In this document: positions 8,212-18,407 of the stretch, piece after piece
Numbering within the stretch: the stretch's first letter is position 1
Layout: every line of letters begins with the position of its first letter
Assembly: GCA_964564695.1 (NCBI GenBank)
Contig: CAZMCC010000023.1
Coordinates: forward strand, 1 to 41,869
Reading direction: 5' to 3'
Source of the DNA: CAZMCC01 sp964564695
GTDB taxonomy: Bacteria; Planctomycetota; Phycisphaerae; Phycisphaerales; UBA1924
DNA: 41,869 nt
Notes under the pieces: generated by a model
Databases searched by the model: none
Told to the model about the DNA's origin: nothing
What the model saw: the letters and a program-made list of their open reading frames with translations, nothing else
Program-made: the position numbers and the translations under genes

Positions 8212-10182
8212 ATGATTTTTCGAGCAGTGTCACCCCGTCGGGCGGCCGAGGCCGTCTGGCTACTGGCTGCCGGCGGCGCGACGGTGTGCGTGGCCGTGGC
8301 GCTTGCGCAGAGCGGCCCGCCCCCGGTTGAGACGACGCTCGACGATTTCTACCAGGACGGCACTCAGCCGAACACGATGATCGATCCGCTGAGCGGGGCG
8401 AACGACAACTGCTTCTACTGCCACGAGAACCCCAAGGACCAGGTGCACTCGCCGTATCGCCACTGGGCCCACTCGATGATGGGGCAGGCGGCCCGCGATC
8501 CGATTTTCCACGCGTGCCTGGCGATCGCGAACCAGGACGCGGCGTTCGCGGGCGAGATGTGCCTGCGGTGCCACACGCCGGTGGCGTGGCTGAACGGGCG
8601 GAGCACGCCTCCGGACGGCTCGATGGTGGGCAACCCGGACCCGAAGTTCGGCGGCTTGTACAACCCCGAGGAGATGGAGGGCGTCACCTGCATCGCGTGC
8701 CACCGGATGGTGGACCCGATGTTCCAGGAGGGCATCAGCCCGCCGGAGGACGAGCCCATCCTCGAGTCGCTGCCGTTCCAGGATCGGCCGAAGATCCTGA
8801 CGGGCGTGCCGTACAACACCGATCCGCATTCGGCGAAGTACGTGATGGATCCATTGGACAACCGGCGCGGCCCCCGGAACCTGGAGGCGGACTGGCCCAA
8901 GGGGTTCTTCTTCCACTTCTGGATCGAATCGCCGTTCCACCAGTCGAGCCGGCTGTGTGCGACGTGCCACGACGTGTCGAACCCGGTGTACACGCGCCAG
9001 ACGGACGGGACGTATGCGCTGAACACGCTGGGCGAGCCGCACCCGACGCAGGGGAAGTATGACCAGTTCCCGGTCGAGCGGACGTACAGCGAGTGGAGCC
9101 AGAGCCTGTTTGCGCAGGGGCCGGTGGACCTGGACGGGCGGTTCGGCGGGGCGCTGACGGCGGTGGCGAGCTGCCAGGACTGCCACATGCCGACGGGTGA
9201 GGGCCGGTTCTGCCGCGTGGACGAGGCGCCGGTGCGCCCGGACGTGCGGATTCACAATTTCAACGGCGCGAACACGTGGGTGCTCCGCGCGGTGAACGAG
9301 CTGTACGACCCGTACTTCACGGGGCTGGAGCCCGAGGGGATCGACGACTCGATCGCCCGGGCGACGGACATGCTCGACAAGGCCAGCGACATGGAGCTGA
9401 CGGTCCAGGGCACGGACCTGAACGTCCGCATCGTCAACATGACGGGGCACAAGCTGCCGACGGGCTACGGCGAGGGCCGGCGGATGTGGATCAACGTCAA
9501 GTTCTACGACGAAGAGGAGAACCTGATCCAGGAGCGCGGCGCGTATGACCCGGGCACGGCGACGCTGTCGCAGATCGACACGAAGGTGTACGAGACGAAG
9601 CACGGCATCAGCGAGAGCGTGGCGAAGATCGTCGACCGGCCGGCGGGGGAGGGCTTCCACTTCGCGCTCAACAACGAGGTCGTGCTGGACAACCGCATCC
9701 CGCCGATGGGGTTCACGAACGCGGGCTTCGAGAGCGTGCAGGCCCAGCCGGTGAACTACACGTACGCGGACGGGCAGTACTGGGACGACACGGTGTACGC
9801 GATCCCCGACGGGGCGCGCTCCGTGACGGTGTCGCTATATCACCAGCTGACGACGAAGGAGTACATCGAGTTCCTCCGCGACGAGAACCACACGAACGAC
9901 GCGGGGCAGATCGCGTTCGACCTGTGGATGCAGTTCGGCAAGAGCCCGCCGACGCTCATGGACGAGGCGTGGACCACGTTCACGATCTGCTACGCGGACT
10001 GGAACCAGGACGGGATCGTGAACTCGACGGACGTCGGGGAGTTCATCAACGACTGGTTCCTGGACAACGTGATGGGCACGCTGGTGACGGACTTCGACCA
10101 CAACGGCATCGTGAATTCGACGGACGTGGGCGAGTACATCAACGCGTGGTTTGAGGCACAGATCGGGCAGGGCGGGTGCTGA
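8212..10182 (+). CDS. Secreted five-haem c-type cytochrome with dockerin-like C-terminus
   Basis: 656 residues. An N-terminal signal (RRAAEAVWLLAAGGATVCVAVALAQS) indicates export. Five CxxCH haem-c sites are visible: CFYCH (residue ~67), CLRCH (~117), CIACH (~160), CATCH (~249) and CQDCH (~321). Residues ~330-590 have no haem site and look like a beta-rich domain. The last 60 residues carry two Ca-binding, dockerin-like repeats (DWNQDGIVNSTDVGEFINDW and DFDHNGIVNSTDVGEYINAW) and end in GQGGC. Single-EF-hand repeats like these close many secreted planctomycete proteins. The role is presumably extracytoplasmic electron transfer or redox catalysis, with the dockerin part fixing it to a partner or the surface; the substrate is unknown. 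The ATG at 8212 starts a clean signal peptide and has GTAAGGA upstream; a start at 8140 would add 24 residues. Convergent with the next gene. Confidence 0.88.
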   Translation: MIFRAVSPRRAAEAVWLLAAGGATVCVAVALAQSGPPPVETTLDDFYQDGTQPNTMIDPLSGANDNCFYCHENPKDQVHSPYRHWAHSMMGQAARDPIFHACLAIANQDAAFAGEMCLRCHTPVAWLNGRSTPPDGSMVGNPDPKFGGLYNPEEMEGVTCIACHRMVDPMFQEGISPPEDEPILESLPFQDRPKILTGVPYNTDPHSAKYVMDPLDNRRGPRNLEADWPKGFFFHFWIESPFHQSSRLCATCHDVSNPVYTRQTDGTYALNTLGEPHPTQGKYDQFPVERTYSEWSQSLFAQGPVDLDGRFGGALTAVASCQDCHMPTGEGRFCRVDEAPVRPDVRIHNFNGANTWVLRAVNELYDPYFTGLEPEGIDDSIARATDMLDKASDMELTVQGTDLNVRIVNMTGHKLPTGYGEGRRMWINVKFYDEEENLIQERGAYDPGTATLSQIDTKVYETKHGISESVAKIVDRPAGEGFHFALNNEVVLDNRIPPMGFTNAGFESVQAQPVNYTYADGQYWDDTVYAIPDGARSVTVSLYHQLTTKEYIEFLRDENHTNDAGQIAFDLWMQFGKSPPTLMDEAWTTFTICYADWNQDGIVNSTDVGEFINDWFLDNVMGTLVTDFDHNGIVNSTDVGEYINAWFEAQIGQGGC

Positions 10183-10238
10183 GAAGCGGGGGAAGCCCCG
10201 GGCGATAGCGATCCGCCCTGATGTGGCGACGCCGCAGA

Positions 10239-10272
10239 CCTCCCGCTTGCGCGGGAGGCTCTGATCAGGCCT
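10239..10272 (-). repeat. GAGCCTCCCGC palindrome, copy 3, overlapping the fusion gene stop codon
   Basis: Arms CCTCCCGC / GCGGGAGG around TTGC, then CTCTGATCAGGCCT. It agrees with the copy at the end of recQ at 32 of 34 positions and, like it, contains the stop codon (here the final codons of the pseudouridine synthase-methyltransferase gene). No T-run follows on either strand. Confidence 0.8.
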
Positions 10273-12175
10273 TCACGGCCCGGATACCCAGGAACATCGG
10301 GATTTCGCGGCGGGCGCGGTTTTCCTCGTGGGCGCGGGGGCCGGATGTGCTCATGCGCTGCGCGGGCCACTCTTCGAGGCCGGCGACGAGCAGGCCCGCG
10401 TCGGCGAGGGCCTTGACGTAGGACTGGATGGGGCGGTGGAAGGTGTGGGTGACCACGCTGGGGTCGGTGCCGGGGTGCATCTGGATGCGCTTGTGGCCGG
10501 GGGAGAGGTAGCCGTCGACGCGCCGGTATTGGCGGCCTTCCTTGGCGTCCCAGCCCCAGCCGGTCTGGCCGGCGGCGCGGAAGGCGGGGTGGACGATCAC
10601 GAAGATGAAGGCGCCGCCGGGCTTGAGCGTGGCGGCGACGCCCTTGAAGACGGGGTCGACGGTGTCCATGTTCGAGAGGGCCATGACGCAGGCGGCGGCG
10701 TCGAAGCCGTCGAGCTTGAGGGCGCCGAGGTCGCGGGCGTCGCCGACAAGGTATTTTTCGTTGCGACTCCCGCGTCGCTGGGCGGACTCGATGAGTGAGC
10801 CCGCGGAGTCGACGCCGACGATGTGGGCGCCGAGCTCGGCGAGGCGGCGGGAGAGGACTCCCTGGCCGCAGGCGACGTCGAGGATGTGCTGGCCGGGGCG
10901 CGGGTCGAGGAGGCGGAGTGTGCCGGGGACGATGACGCGTTCGTACTGGTCGCTGCCGGCGTCGTCGGTGAGCTTGTCGTACCAGTCGGCGACGCCTTCC
11001 CATGAGGTGTCCATGGGGCGGTGCTTGGGGCCGAGCGATGCGCTGGGGGATTGAGCGTCGGGGGTGGCGACGGCGTGGGCGGGGGGCTCGAGGCCGACGG
11101 CTTCCCAGAAGCGGGCCGCGGGCGGGGCGCTGAAGCGGAGCTGGCGGCCGGTCGAGGGGTTGACGACGCCGAGCTCGACGGCGTGGAGGCCGAGGCGGTT
11201 GAGGATGTTGGTGCGGGCGCCGTAGCGGTCGTCGCCGACGATGGGGTGTCCCTGCTCGGCGAGGTGGACGCGGATCTGGTGCTTGCGCCCGGTCTCGAGG
11301 CGAACCTGCAGGAGCGAGCGGTTGTTGTCGGAGCCCAGGACGCGGTAGTGCGTGATGGCGAAGCGCGGGCCGGTCTCGTCGTCGCCCATGCGCTTGGGGG
11401 CTTCGCGTGGGCGTGCGAAGCGGCTGGGACCGCCGGTCGGGGAGCGCGGGGGCCGGGCCTCTCTCTTGGGGGCTTCACGCTGCGCGATCGACTCGGAGAC
11501 GCTGCCGACGCGGCCGGTGACATCTTCGGCAAGGAAGCTCTGGATGGTGCCGGTCTTGTCCTTGGGGCCGACGTTGCCCTCGACGAGGGCGAGGTAGACG
11601 CGGTGGGCGCGGCGGGCGCGGAAGTCTTCCTTGAGCCAGTCGTAGCCGCGCTGGCTGAGGCTGAAGACGACGAGGCCGGAGGCTTCGCGGTCGAGGCGGT
11701 GGACGACGCCGACGCGGACGGGGCCTTTGCGCTTGGCGCCACCTTTCCCACGCCGGGCGACTTCCTTGACGACGTCGAGGAGGGTTTTCTCGCGGACTGG
11801 TGTGGGAGAGGCCGTGAGCATGCCCGGGGGCTTGTCGAGAACCATGAGGTCGTCGTCGTGGTAGACGACGCGGACGCCGTGGATGGCGATGGGGGAGATA
11901 GCGTTGACGCGGCCGCTGGGGGCTGGGGCTTCGCCGGCGGGGGCGCGGGGGGAGGCGGAACGGGCGGAGACTTCGCGGCGGAGGAGCTCGCGGATGCCGC
12001 GGATGCGGACGCGGTCGCCGGCGTCGAGGGGGATGGAGGTTTCGGAGGCGACCTCGCCGTTGACGCTGATGCGGCCGTCGCCGAGGAGGGCGCGGACCAT
12101 GGCGGCGTCCATGTCGGGGAAGGAGGCGTGGAGGTAGGCCTCGAGGGTCTGGGGTTCGGTTACGGCGGGGAGCAC
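10265..12175 (-). CDS. Fusion of RluA-family pseudouridine synthase and class I SAM methyltransferase
   Basis: One 636-residue frame with two enzymes. Residues ~9-60 form an S4 RNA-binding domain (RISVNGEV, then GDRVRIRG). Residues ~98-355 are an RluA/RluD-type synthase: HRLDREASGLVVF at 159-171 carries the catalytic Asp162, and LETGRKHQIRVHLA is also present. The synthase has a basic, Pro-rich insertion at ~231-272. Residues 388-636 are a Rossmann methyltransferase: ILDVACGQGVLSRRL (431-445) is the SAM motif, with VGVDSAG after it. The joint (residues ~361-387) is Ala/Pro/Ser-rich. No stop separates the halves, and the internal ATG at 11014 has no ribosome binding site, so a true fusion is more likely than two genes. 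It would isomerise uridines in rRNA or tRNA; the methyltransferase target is unknown. The start is a GTG with a weak upstream signal. Stop lies in a repeat. Confidence 0.85.
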   Translation of the reverse strand: MLPAVTEPQTLEAYLHASFPDMDAAMVRALLGDGRISVNGEVASETSIPLDAGDRVRIRGIRELLRREVSARSASPRAPAGEAPAPSGRVNAISPIAIHGVRVVYHDDDLMVLDKPPGMLTASPTPVREKTLLDVVKEVARRGKGGAKRKGPVRVGVVHRLDREASGLVVFSLSQRGYDWLKEDFRARRAHRVYLALVEGNVGPKDKTGTIQSFLAEDVTGRVGSVSESIAQREAPKREARPPRSPTGGPSRFARPREAPKRMGDDETGPRFAITHYRVLGSDNNRSLLQVRLETGRKHQIRVHLAEQGHPIVGDDRYGARTNILNRLGLHAVELGVVNPSTGRQLRFSAPPAARFWEAVGLEPPAHAVATPDAQSPSASLGPKHRPMDTSWEGVADWYDKLTDDAGSDQYERVIVPGTLRLLDPRPGQHILDVACGQGVLSRRLAELGAHIVGVDSAGSLIESAQRRGSRNEKYLVGDARDLGALKLDGFDAAACVMALSNMDTVDPVFKGVAATLKPGGAFIFVIVHPAFRAAGQTGWGWDAKEGRQYRRVDGYLSPGHKRIQMHPGTDPSVVTHTFHRPIQSYVKALADAGLLVAGLEEWPAQRMSTSGPRAHEENRARREIPMFLGIRAVKA

Positions 12176-12212
12176 GGGGAACCGTAGGTATCACGCGAGG
12201 GCATTCGGGTGC

Positions 12213-12277
12213 CCGGGTGCAGCTTTGTGCACCCGGTGTTTGGTGTGCGGATTCCCGGCGGACAGAGCTCCGCCGGG
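12213..12277. repeat. Two hairpins between the fusion gene and coaB
   Basis: First palindrome 12213-12236: CCGGGTGCA / TGCACCCGG around GCTTTG. Second 12254-12277: CCCGGCGGA / TCCGCCGGG around CAGAGC. Both have perfect 9-bp arms. They lie just past the coaB stop and just upstream of the fusion gene on the minus strand. Neither has a T-run, so they look more like REP-type elements than terminators. Confidence 0.6.
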
Positions 12278-12290
12278 GCACCCATCTGCG

Positions 12291-12944
12291 CTAGAGCGTC
12301 AACTCGTCCAGCAGCCACTTCGCGAACGCGGCTTTGCTCAAGGCGGCGGGAGCGGTGCGGACATCGGCGGTTGCGCTGTAGAGCTTCGCGGAGATGGTGT
12401 CGGCGTCCATGGTCTCGAGGGGGTTGGCGACGATGTAGTCGACGCGTTTGCGGGTGAGCTTTTCGCGGGCCGAGGCGTCGAGGCGGTCGGCGGGCTCGAG
12501 GGCGAAGCCGACGAGGACCTGCGGAGGGGTGATGCGGCGGCGCGAGGCGACGCCGGCGAGGAGGTCGGGGGTCGGTTCGAGAGCCAAACTCACGGGGCCG
12601 TCGCTGCGTTTGAGCTTTCCCGTTGGTCCTTGCGACCCGAGAACGGGGCGGAAGTCGGCGACGGCGGCGGCCATGATGAGGACGTCGGCCCAAGGCGCGT
12701 GTTCGTCGAGGAGTTTCTGGAGGTCGAGGGTGGAGCGGAAGCGCAGGACGCTGGCGGGAAGGACGCGTTCGGGGGCGATAGTGCTGGGGCCGAGGAGGAG
12801 GCGGACTTCGTGGCCGCGGCTGAGGGCCTCGGCGGCGAGGGCGATGCCCATTCGGCCGGAGGAACGGTTGCCGATGAACCGCACGGCGTCGATGGGCTCG
12901 TGGGTGGGACCGGCGGTGATCAGTATCCGGCGTGAACTGGTCAT
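12291..12944 (-). CDS. coaB: Phosphopantothenate-cysteine ligase, CoaB domain only
   Basis: 217 residues. CoaB joins cysteine to 4'-phosphopantothenate with a nucleoside triphosphate in coenzyme A synthesis. The start ILITAGPTHEPIDAVRFIGN is the hallmark DFP/CoaB nucleotide-binding block, followed by RSSGRMGIALAAEAL; then AAAVADFRP and GKLKRS (the K-x-K-K-like substrate block) and ILVGF-like VLVGFALEP. In most bacteria CoaB is the second half of a CoaBC protein of about 400 residues. Here the CoaC decarboxylase half is missing and nothing like it is nearby, so this is a stand-alone CoaB. The ATG at 12944 places the Rossmann strand next to the start; the 18-residue extension to 12998 lacks support. 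No strong ribosome binding site is seen. The two hairpins at 12213-12277 separate it from the next gene on this strand. Confidence 0.88.
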   Translation of the reverse strand: MTSSRRILITAGPTHEPIDAVRFIGNRSSGRMGIALAAEALSRGHEVRLLLGPSTIAPERVLPASVLRFRSTLDLQKLLDEHAPWADVLIMAAAVADFRPVLGSQGPTGKLKRSDGPVSLALEPTPDLLAGVASRRRITPPQVLVGFALEPADRLDASAREKLTRKRVDYIVANPLETMDADTISAKLYSATADVRTAPAALSKAAFAKWLLDELTL

Positions 12945-13342
12945 GTGGGGTGATCGTAAAGAGGCTATTGCTCGCGCGGACAGACCATCCCCCCACATCG
13001 ACCCCGGTATTCCCCCACGTCACCCCCACGTCACCCCCGACGTCACCCGCACTTGTCTCCCCGACAATCCCCGTCCGGGGGGAGGGGCGGCCGCAACCGT
13101 TGATGCCGGCCGGGCGGATAGGTACCGATGCCCGCCGGGGCGTCGCCGGTTCATCCGGGTCGGGAACCGGCGCCGAGTTTTGGGTACGCGGGGGGGGCGT
13201 GCAGGCGTCCGGATTTCCGCTACGATGCCGCCCCTCACGTCCAAACCTCCCGGCGGCATGTGGCCGCGGGGAGCTCGGGGTGGGGCCTGACCGTTCACCA
13301 TCAACCGAATCGCTGTTCGGGTAATCGCTCGCAACGCACATC
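12945..13342. other. Divergent intergenic region with 11-bp direct repeats
   Basis: 398 bases between coaB (leftward) and the pilus/secretion block (rightward), so it should hold both promoters. Positions 13012-13045 contain three adjacent copies of CCCCCACGTCA (the third is CCCCCGACGTCA), a spacing of about one helical turn. Further right the sequence is C/G-rich without convincing -35/-10 boxes, and there is no clear ribosome binding site before the ATG at 13343. The open frames crossing this region read as Pro/Arg/Ser-rich non-coding sequence. Confidence 0.55.
13012..13045. repeat. Tandem direct repeat, three units of about 11 bp
   Basis: CCCCCACGTCA at 13012-13022 and 13023-13033, then CCCCCGACGTCA at 13034-13045. 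Helical-turn spacing upstream of a long operon is compatible with a regulator binding array, but it could be simple low complexity. Confidence 0.6.
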
Positions 13343-15121
<1,779 letters not shown>

Positions 15122-15193
15122 TGCCTGAACGATTGACCTTGAATTCCCCCCCACTGTTCACCCTTCACCGATCACCTCTCACTCACATCCACT

Positions 15194-16345
15194 ATGTCCA
15201 GCATCCAAATCGACCGACTGCTCGATACCGTCGTGAAGGAAGGCGCAAGCGACCTTCACCTGACCGTCGGTCGCCCGCCGACGCTGCGTCTGCACGGGCA
15301 CCTGCGGAACCTGCGCACCAAGGTGCTCGACTCCGAGGACATGGTGTCGCTGATGAAGGCGATCACGAGCGAGCGCAGCCAGCAGGAGCTGCAGGAAGAG
15401 GGCGGATGCGACTTCGGCTTCGCCTACGGCGACGCGGCCCGCTTCCGCGTGTCGGTCTTCAAGCAGCGCGGCGATATCGCTATCGTGTGCCGCCAGATTC
15501 CGAACAAGCTGCTCACGTTCGAGCAGATCGGCCTGCCGGAGATGGTGCGGGAGCTGATCCGCCGGCCGCGCGGGCTGTTCCTGGTCACGGGGCCCACGGG
15601 TTCGGGCAAGTCGACGTCGCTGGCGACGATGGTCGACTACGTGAACATGAACATGGATCGGCACATCGTCACGATGGAAGACCCGATCGAGTATTACCAC
15701 TACCACAAAAAGTCGATCGTGAACCAGCGCGAGGTCGGCAACGACGTGCCGAGCTTCGCCGAGGCGCTGCGGCGCGTGCTGCGGTCGGACCCGGACGTGA
15801 TCCTGGTCGGCGAAATGCGCGACCTTGAAACGATCGAATCGGCCATCCGCGCCGCCGAGACGGGCCACCTGGTGTTCGCGACCCTGCACACCACGGGCGC
15901 GGCCAAGACGATCGACCGCGTGGTCGACGCCTTCCCGGTCACCCAACAGAACCAGATCCGCGTCCAGCTGTCGACGGCCCTGATCGCGGTGATTAGCCAG
16001 CAGTTGCTGAGCCGTATGGACCAGCCGGGCATGGTGGCGGCGTACGAGTTTTTGGTCGTGACGCCCGCGATCCAGAACCTGATTCGCGAGAACAAGACGT
16101 TCCGCATCGACTCGTCGATTCAGACCGGAAAGAAGTTCGGTATGCAGCTGCTCGATGAGCACCTGTGGTCCCTCTATTCGAGGGGTGTCATCTCGGCCGA
16201 CGAGATGGTCGACAAGTCGAAAAATCCATCTGACTTGGTTGAACGGGTGCACCGGCTTGGCCGGACGGTCAACCGGGCGGAGTGGGATGAAAAGGAAGAT
16301 GAGGGTCCGGCGCGGCCTGACAAGCCTCCGGCGAAGAAGGAATAG
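15194..16345 (+). CDS. pilT: Twitching-motility retraction ATPase PilT
   Basis: 383 residues. PilT is the hexameric ATPase that depolymerises type IV pili. The N-terminal domain shows EGASDLHLTVGRPPTLRLHG, and the ATPase core has GPTGSGKST (Walker A, 133-141), MEDPIEYYH (Asp box), DVILVGEMRDLETI (Walker B) and GHLVFATLHTTGAAKTIDRV (His box). TPAIQNLIREN is the AIRNLIRE motif that defines PilT and is needed for retraction. There is no zinc site, as expected. The C-terminus after about residue 350 is a charged Lys/Pro/Glu tail longer than usual. Finding PilT between two assembly ATPases indicates that at least one of the filaments can retract, pointing to type IV pili rather than pure type II secretion. 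The 72-base spacer upstream has no hairpin, so it is probably co-transcribed. Confidence 0.95.
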   Translation: MSSIQIDRLLDTVVKEGASDLHLTVGRPPTLRLHGHLRNLRTKVLDSEDMVSLMKAITSERSQQELQEEGGCDFGFAYGDAARFRVSVFKQRGDIAIVCRQIPNKLLTFEQIGLPEMVRELIRRPRGLFLVTGPTGSGKSTSLATMVDYVNMNMDRHIVTMEDPIEYYHYHKKSIVNQREVGNDVPSFAEALRRVLRSDPDVILVGEMRDLETIESAIRAAETGHLVFATLHTTGAAKTIDRVVDAFPVTQQNQIRVQLSTALIAVISQQLLSRMDQPGMVAAYEFLVVTPAIQNLIRENKTFRIDSSIQTGKKFGMQLLDEHLWSLYSRGVISADEMVDKSKNPSDLVERVHRLGRTVNRAEWDEKEDEGPARPDKPPAKKE

Positions 16346-16561
16346 TCCTGAAATCCAAGTGGTGAATCGAAGCACCACGTGGAAATCCACAGTTACTCTG
16401 GAACCGTTCCCCGGCGCGTCTCGATTATCTCATTGATCGAGACGGGTTCGCCCTTTTGCCCAGCGGCACCTCTCGATTGAGTAGCCCTCGGGTTTGGTGG
16501 GGACGGGCAATGGCCAGACGGGATCGCCGGCCCGGACGCCGGCGGGTGAGGCAACAAGCGC

Positions 16562-18313
16562 GTGACGCAGCTCCCGGCGACGATCAACTTTGCGGAACTG
16601 AAGGGCCTGAAGCTCGGGCGTGTCCTCACCAAGCTGGGAAAGGTGACTCGCGAACGGGTGCACGAGGCCCTGGCGATCCAGAAGACCAAGCGCGGTCCCT
16701 TGGGTCAGCTTTTGATTGACCTGGGGTACTGCACGGAGCGGGACGTCCAAGAGGCGATCGCAGCCCAGTCGGGGCTGGGGTTCGTGAGCCTGGCGGGCAA
16801 GGAGTTGCCCCAGCCGGTGCGGGAAGCGATCCCGGCCGAGACGGCCAAGATGTACCAGGTCGTGCCGATCGATTACAACCCGGTCAGCAAGAAGATCAAG
16901 ATCGCGATCAAGAGCGCGGACAACTTCCGTGCGGCGGACGATCTGCGGATGCTGATGGGGTTCAATGTGGAGGCCGTGGTCGCGGACGCGGCCGAGGTCG
17001 ACGCGCTGATCAAGAAGTACTACTCGAAGAGCGAGACGATCACGGACGTCGTGACGGACCTTGCGGCGGACGACAAGTTCAAGGGGCTGGTGGGCAAGGG
17101 CGGGCACTCGATCGACCTGGACGCGCTCAAGGACGCGGCCGAGGACAACAAGGTCATCAAGCTGCTGAACTTGGTGCTGCTGCAGGCGATCAAGGACAAG
17201 GCGAGCGACGTTCACTTCGAGCCGTTCGAGAACGAATTCAAGATGCGGTACCGCATCGACGGCGTGCTGTACGAGATGGTGCCGCCGCCGAAGGAGCTGG
17301 GGCCGGCGATCACGAGCCGCGTGAAGGTCATGGCGAGCCTGGACATCGCGGAGCGGCGGTTGCCGCAGGACGGTCGCATCGAGCTGGCGGTGGGCGGGAC
17401 GCCGATTGACTTGCGTGTGAGCGTGCTGCCGACGATGTACGGCGAGAGCGTGGTGATGCGTGTGCTGGACCGGAGCACGGTCGAGCTGGCGCTGAACCGC
17501 ATCGGGCTGCGAGAGGACGACTACCAGAAGTTCGACGGGCTGATTCGCAAGCCCAACGGCATCGTGGTCGTGACGGGGCCGACGGGGTCGGGCAAGACGA
17601 CGACGCTGTACGCGGCGCTGGCGGCCCTGAACGACATCGAGACGAAGATCCTGACGGCGGAGGACCCGGTCGAGTATGACATCGACGGGCTGTGCCAGTG
17701 CCAGGTGAACACGGAAGCGGGGACGACGTTCGCACGGCTGCTGCGCAGCTTCCTGCGTCAGGACCCCGACATCATCCTGGTGGGCGAAATCCGCGACCTT
17801 GAGACGGCGCAGATCGCGGTGCAGGCGTCCTTGACGGGCCACCTTGTGCTGAGCACGCTGCACACCAACGACGCGCCGTCGAGCATCATCCGTCTCCTGG
17901 ACCTGGGGATCGAGAACTTCCTCCTGACGGCCACGATGGAGGGCGTGGTGGCCCAGCGGCTGGTGCGCACGATCTGCAAGAACTGCAAGCAGCCGTACAC
18001 GCCGAAGGAGGAGGAGCTGATGGAGCTGAACCTGCGGCCCAGCGACGTGCAGGGCAAGCAGCTGTACCTGGGCAAGGGGTGCGACAACTGCCACAACTCG
18101 GGGTTCAAGGGTCGCATGGCGATCTTCGAGCTCATGCTGATGAACGACACGATGCGTGAGCTGATCATGAACAAGGCGAGCACGAACATCCTGCGGGACA
18201 CGTCGCGTCGCCAGGGCATGCGGACGCTGCGTGAGTGCGGGCTGCTGGCGATCTATGAGGGGCAGACGACGATCGACGAGGTCGTGCGTGAGACGCTGGC
18301 GGATGAGGACTGA
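16562..18313 (+). CDS. GspE/PilB-type assembly ATPase (second copy)
   Basis: 583-residue ATPase with the same layout as the first copy: MshEN domain (LGRVLTKLGKVTRERVHEA, ~18-160), then the core with MRYRIDGVLYE, GPTGSGKTTTLYAAL (Walker A, ~339), AEDPVEYDIDGLCQCQV (Asp box), DIILVGEIRDLETAQIAVQ (Walker B) and TGHLVLSTLHTNDAPSS (His box). Zinc pairs CKNC and CDNC are present. It lacks the (S/T)(I/V)D(K/R) repeat of its neighbour and has different surface regions, so the two are old paralogues rather than a recent duplication. The start is a GTG with GGTGAGG about 11 bases upstream. The 216 bases between pilT and this gene contain no clear feature. It lies directly before the platform-protein gene, the usual pilB-pilC order, so it is the better PilB/GspE candidate. 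Confidence 0.93.
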   Translation: MTQLPATINFAELKGLKLGRVLTKLGKVTRERVHEALAIQKTKRGPLGQLLIDLGYCTERDVQEAIAAQSGLGFVSLAGKELPQPVREAIPAETAKMYQVVPIDYNPVSKKIKIAIKSADNFRAADDLRMLMGFNVEAVVADAAEVDALIKKYYSKSETITDVVTDLAADDKFKGLVGKGGHSIDLDALKDAAEDNKVIKLLNLVLLQAIKDKASDVHFEPFENEFKMRYRIDGVLYEMVPPPKELGPAITSRVKVMASLDIAERRLPQDGRIELAVGGTPIDLRVSVLPTMYGESVVMRVLDRSTVELALNRIGLREDDYQKFDGLIRKPNGIVVVTGPTGSGKTTTLYAALAALNDIETKILTAEDPVEYDIDGLCQCQVNTEAGTTFARLLRSFLRQDPDIILVGEIRDLETAQIAVQASLTGHLVLSTLHTNDAPSSIIRLLDLGIENFLLTATMEGVVAQRLVRTICKNCKQPYTPKEEELMELNLRPSDVQGKQLYLGKGCDNCHNSGFKGRMAIFELMLMNDTMRELIMNKASTNILRDTSRRQGMRTLRECGLLAIYEGQTTIDEVVRETLADED

Positions 18314-18316
18314 GAA

Positions 18317-18355
18317 GGGGCCAGGGGCCAGGGACTAGGGGCTAGGGGCTGGGGC
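18317..18355. repeat. Short 7-bp tandem repeat GGGGCYA
   Basis: Units GGGGCCA, GGGGCCA, GGGACTA, GGGGCTA, GGGGCT, GGGGC in the gap between the second ATPase and the platform-protein gene. This is probably simple-sequence slippage; no function is inferred. Confidence 0.7.
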
Positions 18356-18407
18356 GAAGAGAAGGCACTGGGCCGTGGCGGCCCTTTTGAGACGAGGACA
18401 TCTGGTC

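Noticed and set aside
10265..11014. Separate methyltransferase gene starting at the internal ATG
   Set aside because: No ribosome binding site precedes the ATG and no stop ends the synthase half, so one fused gene is the simpler reading.
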